Assembly: GCA_050740975.1 (NCBI GenBank) | Contig: JBOIEE010000339.1 | Location: 1-8,473, forward strand | Origin: JBOHHR01 sp050740975 | GTDB taxonomy: Bacteria; Pseudomonadota; Gammaproteobacteria; JBOHHR01 | DNA: 8,473 nucleotides | Direction of reading: 5' to 3' | Part shown: one piece after another, positions 1 through 5,772 of the stretch | How positions within the stretch are numbered: the first letter of the stretch is position 1 | Layout of the letters: the number at the start of each line of letters is the position of its first letter | The notes under the pieces: generated by a model | The model's database searches: none | What the model saw: only the letters and a program-made list of their open reading frames with translations | What the model was told of the DNA's origin: nothing | Position numbers and translations under genes: made by a program

Positions 1-236
1 GAGAAACCGCACAAATAGTGGAAACACGCTTTAAAGCATGCGACAATCCGCTGGCCGCAGTAGGGCTATTGCGACACTATGATAATGAACTGAAACGGGA
101 GGGCTTAAACCCGGGGACCAGCGCAGACCTCACCGTGGGGAGTCTGTTGGCTCTGCATCTGGAAGACCTCCTAATCGGCAAACGTTGCAACGGTGTTGCA
201 ATGCATGAACACAAGGGGAAAATCTCTATCGGATGA
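1..236 (+). CDS. CitG/MdcB-like triphosphoribosyl-dephospho-CoA synthase family protein (3' part only)
   Basis: The reading frame is open from base 3 and stops with TGA at 234-236, so about 77 C-terminal residues are visible and the 5' end lies outside the window. The segment NPGTSADLTVGSLL is the characteristic C-terminal motif of the CitG/MdcB family, preceded by NPLAAVGLLRHYDNELKREG. Classical members make the 2'-(5''-triphosphoribosyl)-3'-dephospho-CoA prosthetic-group precursor from ATP and dephospho-CoA. Methylotrophs keep a divergent homologue in their H4MPT gene clusters, and its true reaction there is, to my knowledge, unproven. The gene ends 37 bases before the first possible fae start (111 before the preferred one) on the same strand, so co-transcription is possible. 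A GTG at 18 could be mistaken for a start, but the homology clearly continues upstream. Family assignment is fairly firm; function in this context is inference. Confidence 0.78.
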   Translation, partial: ETAQIVETRFKACDNPLAAVGLLRHYDNELKREGLNPGTSADLTVGSLLALHLEDLLIGKRCNGVAMHEHKGKISIG

Positions 237-296
237 TGGAGGCCCCGTGGGATAGAAATAAGGTGACAAGCGATGTCAATATTTAAAGCACTTGTC

Positions 297-320
297 GGAC
301 AACAACCAGGACAACAACCA
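297..320 (+). repeat. Exact tandem duplication of a 12-base A/C-rich unit in the fae leader
   Basis: The unit GGACAACAACCA occurs twice in direct succession (297-308 and 309-320) and is followed by a further A/C-rich stretch up to about 332. It lies between the two possible fae start codons. If translated from 273 it encodes Gly/Gln/Pro-rich residues (GQQPGQQPTQKP). The A/C composition should give little RNA secondary structure just ahead of the strong ribosome binding site. Whether it acts as a translation enhancer or encodes a flexible N-terminal tail cannot be decided from sequence alone. Confidence 0.85.
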
Positions 321-333
321 ACCCAAAAACCAG

Positions 334-340
334 TAGGAGG
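334..340 (+). promoter_or_regulatory. Strong Shine-Dalgarno sequence of fae
   Basis: TAGGAGG ends 7 bases before the ATG at 348, close to the ideal sequence and spacing. It decides the preferred start of fae, because translation from 348 gives the normal Fae length. A weaker candidate (AGGTGA, 261-266) sits 6 bases before the alternative in-frame ATG at 273. Confidence 0.85.
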
Positions 341-347
341 ACCATCA

Positions 348-860
348 ATGGCAGTCATTGACAGAGTTTTAGTAGGCGAATCGCTCAAGGGAGACGGTAA
401 TGAAGTAGCCCACATCGACCTCATTATGGGGCCCAGAGGCAGCGCGGCGGAAACAGCGTTCTGCAACGCCTTGACCAATAACAAGGACGGGTTCAGCACC
501 CTGCTCGCCCTGGTGGCGCCGAATCTGGCGTGTAAACCCAACACCGTTCTGTTCAACAAGGTCACGATCAAAGCGGCGAAGCAGGCCGTACAGATGTTCG
601 GTCCGGCCCAACGAGCGGTCGGCATGGCGGTCATGGACTGCGTTGAAGACGGGACTATTCCGGCCGATGAAGCGGACGATGTTTTCATCTGCGTGGGCGT
701 TTTTATCCACTGGTTGGCCGAGGACGACACTAAAATCCAGGATTTCAACTACGAGGCGGTGAAAGAATCCATCAAGCGTGCAGTGGCGCGTGAGCCCAGG
801 GCGCGTGAGGTGGTGAGCAAGAAAGGTACTGTCGAGCATCCCTTTGCGGCGCATAAGTAG
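348..860 (+). CDS. fae: Formaldehyde-activating enzyme (5,6,7,8-tetrahydromethanopterin hydro-lyase)
   Basis: Fae condenses free formaldehyde with H4MPT to methylene-H4MPT in the cytoplasm, the entry step of the H4MPT oxidation pathway and a main formaldehyde detoxification route in methylotrophs. The 170-residue product matches the family along its whole length: VGESLKGDGNEVAHIDLI at the N-terminus, the catalytic His (residue 22 here, His17 of the Methylobacterium enzyme), GPRGSAAETAFCNAL, NKVTIKAAKQAVQMFGPAQ, GTIPADEADD, GVFIHW and the terminal HPFAA. I chose ATG 348 for its ribosome binding site (334-340) and the canonical length. An in-frame ATG at 273 would add 25 Gln/Pro-rich residues not typical of Fae. 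The gene follows the CitG-like gene and converges on the HisA-like gene, 30 bases away. Stand-alone Fae rather than a Fae-Hps fusion. Identification is very secure. Confidence 0.97.
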   Translation: MAVIDRVLVGESLKGDGNEVAHIDLIMGPRGSAAETAFCNALTNNKDGFSTLLALVAPNLACKPNTVLFNKVTIKAAKQAVQMFGPAQRAVGMAVMDCVEDGTIPADEADDVFICVGVFIHWLAEDDTKIQDFNYEAVKESIKRAVAREPRAREVVSKKGTVEHPFAAHK

Positions 861-890
861 GTTGTATTGCCATAGGCGAGAGCTGGAGAG

Positions 891-1634
891 TCAGTTGCCC
901 CGGCACATACCGGGGTAACTGTTTGAGGGGTTGCCGTTGCAGAGCGCCTGCAGTTCGCGGGCATCCAGCCTTTTTTTGTGCAAGGCGGTAGCGCACAAAG
1001 CGCCCTGAATCCCCAGTTCTTGCAAGGCGACTAAGTCCCGGTGATCCCGGATCCCACCGGCGGCGAAGAGTTGCGGCTGAGGTGCGCTTCGGCGCAAGGC
1101 GTGTAAGCGCTCAAAGTCAGGACCGTAGCCGCTCCCTACACGATGTAGGCTCATCCCGATCACGCGAGGGGGCCAAAGCCGCGCTTCGTGTAGCAGCTCA
1201 GGCGGCCCCAAAAAATCCCCGTCGCGGAAATCGAGGGACAAAATCGCCGTTCGTGCACGCCTGAGCAAGAAGGCCGCGGCACGCAACGAGTGCTGGTTTT
1301 CACTGCCGATGACCGCGGTGACGTTTGTGAGCGTCGCCCAACGCTGCATTTCTGCAGCGCTTGCGATCCCGGCGTCCACCCAGAAGCGAAGCTGCTGGTA
1401 GGGTGCTGTTAAGCGCGCGATCGCCTGAAATTGATCGCCGCATCCACGAATGGCATCCAGATCTGCGATGTAAGTCGTGCTAAAAGGAAACAGCGTGAGG
1501 AGCGCCTCTAAGAGCTTTTTAGGGTCACTGCTCGGGCAAAGCGGCGAATGGAGTGGGGAGTAGCGGTCACGCGCTCCGCCGTCGGCGGCAACAACCTGCC
1601 CTTGCATCATATCCAGCACGGGAATGACTAACAC
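891..1634 (-). CDS. HisA/HisF-related TIM-barrel protein of the methylotrophy (H4MPT) gene set
   Basis: The 247-residue product resembles phosphoribosylformimino-AICAR isomerase (HisA). It has an IPVLDMMQGQVV N-terminus with the acidic residue D8, YIADLDAI (54-62), WVDAGI (85-90), LSLDFRD (132-138) with D135, and the phosphate-binding AAGGIRD (191-197). I place the start at GTG 1634: the HisA-type first strand begins there, and GAGGGGG (1646-1640 on this strand) lies 5 bases upstream. The open frame continues to 2018, but that extension is antisense to the ATP-grasp gene and shows no homology. HisA/HisF-related proteins of this kind occur in methanogens and in H4MPT-containing bacteria, which suggests a role in C1-cofactor synthesis rather than histidine synthesis; the reaction is not known to me. 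No other his gene is nearby. It converges with fae and diverges from mfnD with an 11-base 5' overlap. Confidence 0.82.
   Translation of the reverse strand: MLVIPVLDMMQGQVVAADGGARDRYSPLHSPLCPSSDPKKLLEALLTLFPFSTTYIADLDAIRGCGDQFQAIARLTAPYQQLRFWVDAGIASAAEMQRWATLTNVTAVIGSENQHSLRAAAFLLRRARTAILSLDFRDGDFLGPPELLHEARLWPPRVIGMSLHRVGSGYGPDFERLHALRRSAPQPQLFAAGGIRDHRDLVALQELGIQGALCATALHKKRLDARELQALCNGNPSNSYPGMCRGN
894..919 (+). terminator. Hairpin downstream of fae (possible terminator or mRNA-stabilising stem)
   Basis: GTTGCCCCGG (894-903) pairs with CCGGGGTAAC (910-919) across a 6-base loop, giving a 10-bp stem. The single non-Watson-Crick position is a G-U wobble in the plus-strand RNA but an A-C mismatch in the minus-strand RNA, so the structure favours the fae transcript. 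It begins 34 bases after the fae stop and lies within the last codons of the convergent HisA-like gene. No T-tract follows, so it is not a classical intrinsic terminator. It could instead block 3' exonucleases on a highly expressed mRNA. Confidence 0.45.
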
Positions 1635-2628
1635 AGCGGCCCCCTCGCGGGTTTTTGTTTGCGAGTTTATCACAGGGGGTGGCCTCGGGGTGGCCCCGCT
1701 GGCGGTGGGACTGGTGCACGAAGGGGATCTAATGCTGACTCGTGTACTTTTAGATCTTGCCGACACCGGACGTGTCGATCTAAGTTTCATCCGCGATCGC
1801 CGTATGGCGCCTTTGGATCTGCCCGCTCGGGTTATCCCGGTGAGCGCGACGGAGTCGATCTGGAGCCGATGGGAGGAGTGCGTTCGCCAGTGCGATGCCG
1901 TGTTGCCGATCGCGCCCGAGAGCGGCGGCGTTCTGGAGCGGCTCAGTCGCTTAGTAGTGGCGAACCACAAATTGCTTTTGGGAAGCGCGCCAGAAGCGGT
2001 CCGCATTGCGGCCAGCAAGATCGAAACCGCGGAGTTGCTCGCTCGTCACGGGATCCCCACGCTGACCACGGTAACCGTCAGAGACCCCATACCGTATGCG
2101 CCAGACGGCTGGGTGGTAAAGCCGGACGACGGAGCCGGTTGCGAGCATACCCACCATTTCGCCACACGGGATAGCCTGCGCTCTTGGTTGCAGCACGCCG
2201 AGGAAAACCACGTGGTGCAGCCTTATTTGCCCGGGATCGCAGCCAGCGCATCGCTTATCTGTCATGCCGGATCCGCCTGGCTGCTGGCCTGCAACCGACA
2301 AATGGTGAACTGCATAGGCGGCGAACTGCATTGCACAGGCATAGGAGTAAACGCACTGCCCGGGTACGAAGACCAAGTCAAACCGATAATTGAGCAAGTC
2401 GCCCGAATTTTGCCGGGTCTTAGTGGTTTTGTAGGCGTCGATTTGGTCTTTACCCGGCGAGGTCCGGTGGTCGTGGAAATAAACCCTCGCTTAACCACCG
2501 CCTATGTGGGACTGCGGGACTGCATGGCGATCAATCCCGGAGCCCTCCTGCTTGATCTCCTGATAGACGGTAAACCGCCGGCGCATGACGTGCGTGCTCT
2601 CGGCAGCTGTCTTGTGGCGTTAACATAA
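1624..2628 (+). CDS. mfnD: ATP-grasp ligase, MfnD-like (tyramine/tyrosine-glutamate ligase of methanofuran/methylofuran synthesis)
   Basis: This 334-residue protein has an ATP-grasp layout: an N-terminal FVCEFITGGGLG segment (11-22), the nucleotide-binding WVVKPDDGAG (163-172), VVQPYLPG (197-204), and the metal-binding GFVGVDLVF with D273 followed by VVVEINPRLTTAYVGLR, where E285 and N287 should bind Mg. In methanogens MfnD adds L-glutamate to tyramine through its gamma-carboxyl. Bacterial methylofuran has been described with tyrosine instead of tyramine in the core, so the bacterial homologue may accept tyrosine. ATG 1624 is the only plausible start, with no good Shine-Dalgarno, and it overlaps the 5' end of the divergent HisA-like gene. 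It is the first gene of a tight operon, 4 bases before mfnF. The ATP-grasp assignment is secure; the exact substrate is inferred from family and neighbours. Confidence 0.82.
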   Translation: MTNTAAPSRVFVCEFITGGGLGVAPLAVGLVHEGDLMLTRVLLDLADTGRVDLSFIRDRRMAPLDLPARVIPVSATESIWSRWEECVRQCDAVLPIAPESGGVLERLSRLVVANHKLLLGSAPEAVRIAASKIETAELLARHGIPTLTTVTVRDPIPYAPDGWVVKPDDGAGCEHTHHFATRDSLRSWLQHAEENHVVQPYLPGIAASASLICHAGSAWLLACNRQMVNCIGGELHCTGIGVNALPGYEDQVKPIIEQVARILPGLSGFVGVDLVFTRRGPVVVEINPRLTTAYVGLRDCMAINPGALLLDLLIDGKPPAHDVRALGSCLVALT

Positions 2629-2632
2629 GCGC

Positions 2633-3670
2633 ATGAGTGCGTTTTACTATGGCTGGGACATCGGTGGGGCCCAGCTTAAGGTCGCGGTGGTCGATGGGGC
2701 CGGCGTGTTGCAGGCCGTACTTCAGCTCCCGAGCCCGCTCTGGAAAGGCTTGCAGCCCTTGGACAGGGCCTTTAACGAGGCTCATGCAAGGCTACCCACA
2801 GGAGCGGCGTCTCATGCGGTGACCATGACCGGGGAGTTGTCCGATATCTTCCCCGACAGGGAACAAGGGGTGCGCACGCTGATCGCGTGTTTTCTTAGTC
2901 ACCACAAGGCCAGCGGCGCCTGGTTTTACGCGGGCTCTCAGGGTTTAATCGGCGCCGATGCGGCGGCCCAATGCAGCGCCGCCATCGCGTCGGCCAACTG
3001 GCACGCAGCCGCTACGTTTACCGCTACCCGTTGTACCGATGGTATGCTGATCGACATCGGAAGCACGACGACCGATATCCTCGTCTTACGCCATAACGAA
3101 GTGCACCATCAAGGCTATTCCGATTCCGAGCGCCTGCAGTCCGGCGAGCTTTTGTACACCGGCGTGGTGCGAACGCCGGTCATGGCGGTGGCGCGTTGGG
3201 CACCCTTTTATGGTGAATGGCAGGCTATGATGGCGGAGCATTTTGCCAGCATGGCGGATGTCCACGTATTAGCCGGTAGCTTTCCCGACTATCCGGAATG
3301 GGCAGAAACGGCGGATAAGTCTGGCCGATGCCCGTTGGATTGCGCGCGGCGTTTAGGGAGAATGTTGGGCAGGGATATAGCAGAGCGCGAATTGCCGCGC
3401 TGGCGCGCGCTGGCGCAGTACCTCGCGGGCATCCAAACGCACGCCATCCGCCGCTCTTTGGAACGCGTGATCTCTAGGCAGGACTTTCTTGACACCGATC
3501 CGCTAATCGGGGCCGGCGTAGGTCGGTTTATCGTGCGTGAGCTCGCCAGGCAGTTGGGGCGCCGATATATCGACTTCAGCCAATTGACGGACGGATCAGA
3601 CTCGTTGCGAGAGATGGCTGCGGTTTGTGCGCCCGCCACCGCGCTCGCTTACCTACTCAAATCCTCGTGA
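2633..3670 (+). CDS. mfnF: MfnF-like hydantoinase/oxoprolinase-fold protein (H4MPT-linked C1 transfer pathway protein)
   Basis: This 345-residue protein belongs to the hydantoinase A/oxoprolinase group of the ASKHA fold. Visible motifs are phosphate-1 GWDIGGAQLK (7-16), TMTGELSD (64-71), phosphate-2 MLIDIGSTTTDI (138-149) with D141, LLYTGVVRTP (173-182) and GAGVGR (293-298). Methanogen MfnF joins the aminomethyl-furan diphosphate to gamma-glutamyltyramine, building the phenoxymethylfuran core of methanofuran; the bacterial homologue should do the equivalent step for methylofuran. The ATG at 2633 lies 4 bases after the mfnD stop without a recognisable Shine-Dalgarno, so translation is probably coupled to mfnD. 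The stop codon overlaps the pabB start (GTGA, 3667-3670). Family assignment is strong; the reaction rests on the archaeal homologue and on clustering with mfnD and mfnE. Confidence 0.85.
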   Translation: MSAFYYGWDIGGAQLKVAVVDGAGVLQAVLQLPSPLWKGLQPLDRAFNEAHARLPTGAASHAVTMTGELSDIFPDREQGVRTLIACFLSHHKASGAWFYAGSQGLIGADAAAQCSAAIASANWHAAATFTATRCTDGMLIDIGSTTTDILVLRHNEVHHQGYSDSERLQSGELLYTGVVRTPVMAVARWAPFYGEWQAMMAEHFASMADVHVLAGSFPDYPEWAETADKSGRCPLDCARRLGRMLGRDIAERELPRWRALAQYLAGIQTHAIRRSLERVISRQDFLDTDPLIGAGVGRFIVRELARQLGRRYIDFSQLTDGSDSLREMAAVCAPATALAYLLKSS

Positions 3671-5058
3671 ACCGCACGCGTGTTACAGAAGTGCCTTATG
3701 CGACCGAGAGCTGGTTGCAGTTCGAGGCGTTCGCCAATGACCCCTGGTGCGTTTTCTTGGACAGCGGGCGCCCTTGGGATCAGCGCGGACGCTACGACAT
3801 CATAGCCTCGGATCCCTTTGTTACGCTTTGCACTCAGGGCTTGTATACCGAGATAGCCACTCGGGATGGCCAATCGGTGTGTGAGGGTGATCCGATTGGG
3901 TTGCTCAAGCACTATCTGGGCTCAACCAGCGAATCGGATCTTAGACTGCCTTTCACCGGGGGCGCCATCGGGTATTTTGCCTATGATTTAGGGCGGCGCT
4001 TGGAACGGATCCCGAGCCTGGCCGAGCAAGATATCCCCATGCCGGAAATGGCTTTCGGTGTGTATGACTGGGCTCTGGTTGTGGACCATCAGTGCAGGCG
4101 CACCTGGCTCTGTGGCCAAGGGCGCGATGCACGCACCTTCGATGAATGGGAAGCGCTGCTCGAGCGATCCCACAAAAAGCGCAATGCCGTCCTGCGAGTG
4201 CCGTTTGAGACCTTGTCTGCGGTCAATTGTAATTTTGACCGGGCGGCCTATGGCGAGGCCTTTCGGCGCGTAAAGCGCTACATCCGGGAGGGAGACTGCT
4301 ATCAGGTCAATCTCGCGCAGAGGTTTTCAGCCCGTGCTCGCGGGGACGCTTGGCTCGCGTATCGGCAATTGCGCTCCCTCAATCCCGCGCCGTTCTCGGC
4401 TTTTTTGCGCACTCCTGGCGGGGCGGTTCTGAGCTCCTCGCCCGAACGCTTTCTGCATGTAACTAAGGGCTTAGTGGAAACGAAGCCGATCAAGGGTACC
4501 CGGCCGAGGTCTATTGACCACGGCCGTGATCGGGCGCTCAGGGAAGAATTGCGCCACAGCCCCAAGGACCGAGCAGAAAACCTGATGATCGTCGATCTAT
4601 TGCGCAACGATCTGGGTAAAACCTGCGCCATCGGCTCGATCAAGGTGCCGAAGCTCTTCGCGCTGGAAAGCTACGCCACGGTGCATCATCTGGTCAGCAC
4701 CATAACGGGCCGCCTGGACCTTGGAAAACACGCGCTTGATTTGCTGGCCGGATGTTTCCCCGGGGGGTCTATCACCGGTGCGCCGAAGCTCAGAGCCATG
4801 GAAATCATCGAGCAGTTGGAGCCTCACCGGCGCAGCGCCTATTGCGGCGCGATTGGCTATATCGGCTTTGACGGGCGCATGGATACCAATATCGCCATCC
4901 GCACTCTGGTCTATTGCGAGGGTTTTATCCATGCCTGGGCTGGCGGCGGGATCGTCGCCGACTCCGGCGAGGAGGCCGAATATCAGGAAACTCTGGACAA
5001 AGCCGTGGCTCTGCTGAAGCTCATGCAAAGTCAGAATCTCAGTCATGTGGGTAGTTAA
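3667..5058 (+). CDS. pabB: Aminodeoxychorismate synthase component I
   Basis: The enzyme turns chorismate plus ammonia (normally from the PabA glutaminase) into 4-amino-4-deoxychorismate, the precursor of 4-aminobenzoate, used for folate and as the arylamine of H4MPT. The 463-residue product has the chorismate-binding fold: GGAIGYFAYDLGRRLE (98-113), EGDCYQVNLAQRF (208-220), SPERFL (258-263), PIKGTRPR (274-281), RAENLMIVDLLRNDLG (302-317), GSITGAPKLRAMEIIE (367-382) and AYCGAIGYIGFDGR (391-404). The Lys in PIKGT (residue 276) is diagnostic of PabB, since anthranilate synthase has Ala there. I chose GTG 3667 because it overlaps the mfnF stop as GTGA and gives a normal PabB length; the frame also opens at GTG 3625, inside mfnF. 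No Shine-Dalgarno is evident, so coupling to mfnF is likely. No pabA lies in the window. Placement among methylofuran genes suggests a copy serving H4MPT synthesis. Confidence 0.93.
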   Translation: MNRTRVTEVPYATESWLQFEAFANDPWCVFLDSGRPWDQRGRYDIIASDPFVTLCTQGLYTEIATRDGQSVCEGDPIGLLKHYLGSTSESDLRLPFTGGAIGYFAYDLGRRLERIPSLAEQDIPMPEMAFGVYDWALVVDHQCRRTWLCGQGRDARTFDEWEALLERSHKKRNAVLRVPFETLSAVNCNFDRAAYGEAFRRVKRYIREGDCYQVNLAQRFSARARGDAWLAYRQLRSLNPAPFSAFLRTPGGAVLSSSPERFLHVTKGLVETKPIKGTRPRSIDHGRDRALREELRHSPKDRAENLMIVDLLRNDLGKTCAIGSIKVPKLFALESYATVHHLVSTITGRLDLGKHALDLLAGCFPGGSITGAPKLRAMEIIEQLEPHRRSAYCGAIGYIGFDGRMDTNIAIRTLVYCEGFIHAWAGGGIVADSGEEAEYQETLDKAVALLKLMQSQNLSHVGS

Positions 5059-5665
5059 AATCGGCGGCAGCCTGTTAGGATCCAATGACTTAGCGCAGTG
5101 GTTACGGGTGTTGACCGAGCACGGTAAGGGGAAGCTCGTGATCGTGCCGGGTGGGGGAGCGTTCGCCGACACGGTGCGCGAGCTGCAACGGCAGCTTGGG
5201 TTTTCCGATCCCTGCGCTCATCGCATGGCGCTGAAGGCGATGGAGCAATACGGCCTGCTGCTTATGGACCTTAACCTGGAACTGGTGCCGGGTACCAGCG
5301 AGCAGGAACTGCATCACCAGGCCAAGGCCGGGAAAGTTTCCGTTTGGTTCCCTTATGACATGGTGACGCAACGCCCTGAGATCACGACCGGTTGGGACCT
5401 CACCTCCGATAGCCTGGCCGCGTGGCTTGCGGCCCGCCTGGGGGCACGGCATCTGGCGCTGGTCAAGTGCATCCGTGCTCCGGGCATGCCGGTTGCGGTC
5501 GCGGAAGCTAGCCGCTGGGGCGTTGTGGACCAAGCTATCCTACGCTTTATGCAACCGGTGTTCGATACGTGGTGGCTGCAGGCGTCGGAACATGAGGGCT
5601 TTGGGCCCGTGCTCAGAGGAGAAGAACTGCCGCGGACGCGATTGCTCGTTCTCGGTGACCGTTAA
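5045..5665 (+). CDS. mfnE: MfnE-like amino-acid-kinase-family kinase (aminomethylfuran phosphate kinase)
   Basis: This 206-residue protein has the amino acid kinase fold. The start VVKIGGSLL (3-11) contains the ATP-phosphate-binding Lys5 and Gly-rich turn; VIVPGGGAFAD (32-42) is the second Gly-rich substrate/phosphate loop; TTGWDLTSDSLAAWLA (114-129) and ALVKCI (138-143) match the nucleotide-binding half. In methanogens MfnE phosphorylates [5-(aminomethyl)furan-3-yl]methyl phosphate to the diphosphate that MfnF uses. The ATG at 5045 overlaps the end of pabB by 14 bases in another frame, so translation is probably coupled. It ends the visible operon; mfnA, mfnB and mfnC homologues (tyrosine decarboxylase, furan-ring synthase, aminotransferase) are not in the window. 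The kinase fold is certain enough; the substrate is inferred from mfnD/mfnF clustering. Confidence 0.83.
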   Translation: MWVVKIGGSLLGSNDLAQWLRVLTEHGKGKLVIVPGGGAFADTVRELQRQLGFSDPCAHRMALKAMEQYGLLLMDLNLELVPGTSEQELHHQAKAGKVSVWFPYDMVTQRPEITTGWDLTSDSLAAWLAARLGARHLALVKCIRAPGMPVAVAEASRWGVVDQAILRFMQPVFDTWWLQASEHEGFGPVLRGEELPRTRLLVLGDR

Positions 5666-5678
5666 CAATGCGGCCTTC

Positions 5679-5691
5679 GGCACCTTGTGCC
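5679..5691 (+). other. Short hairpin 13 bases after the mfnE stop
   Basis: GGCAC (5679-5683) pairs with GTGCC (5687-5691) over a 3-base loop. No T-tract follows and the stem is only 5 bp, so termination here is uncertain. The rest of the 107-base gap contains the short dyad GTAAT-ATACG-ATTAC (5703-5717) and the larger hairpin at 5735-5761. I see no convincing sigma-70 promoter; the best match, TTGTGC (5685-5690) with TATACG (5707-5712) at 16-base spacing, is poor. Confidence 0.25.
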
Positions 5692-5734
5692 CGTGAGCGT
5701 AGGTAATATACGATTACGGTTTTCCACCTCACGA

Positions 5735-5761
5735 AGCTCGCCGCGGCGCGGCCGCGGAGCT
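5735..5761 (+). promoter_or_regulatory. GC-rich hairpin directly upstream of the Asp-box protein gene
   Basis: AGCTC (5735-5739) pairs with GAGCT (5757-5761), and CGCGGC (5742-5747) pairs with GCCGCG (5751-5756). This gives 11 base pairs with a 2-base bulge (5740-5741) and a GCG loop. The hairpin ends 11 bases before the ATG at 5773. The only Shine-Dalgarno-like bases for that gene (GGAG, 5756-5759) lie in its 3' arm. It may limit ribosome access to the downstream gene, or end or stabilise the mfnE transcript. No T-run follows, so a classical terminator is unlikely. Confidence 0.4.
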
Positions 5762-5772
5762 GATTACCCGAA

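Noticed and set aside
237..272. Sigma-70 promoter for fae in the gap after the CitG-like gene
   Set aside because: AT-rich bases (GATAGAAATAA) are present, but no -35 element stands at suitable spacing.
77..854. Long minus-strand open frames across fae and the CitG-like gene
   Set aside because: They are antisense to a fully conserved fae and show no recognisable domain.
1635..2018. N-terminal extension of the minus-strand HisA-like frame by 128 residues
   Set aside because: The extension lies antisense to mfnD, has low-complexity Arg/Ser-rich composition, and precedes the natural HisA-type start IPVLD. It is a frame shadow.
3397..3416. Exact 10-base tandem repeat GCGCTGGCGC in mfnF
   Set aside because: It is short, lies in coding sequence, and is explained by GC-rich codons for an Arg/Ala/Leu run. 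There is no sign of a mobile or regulatory role.
3625..3666. Upstream GTG start for pabB
   Set aside because: It lies inside mfnF and adds residues without family similarity. GTG 3667 overlapping the mfnF stop gives a normal PabB length.
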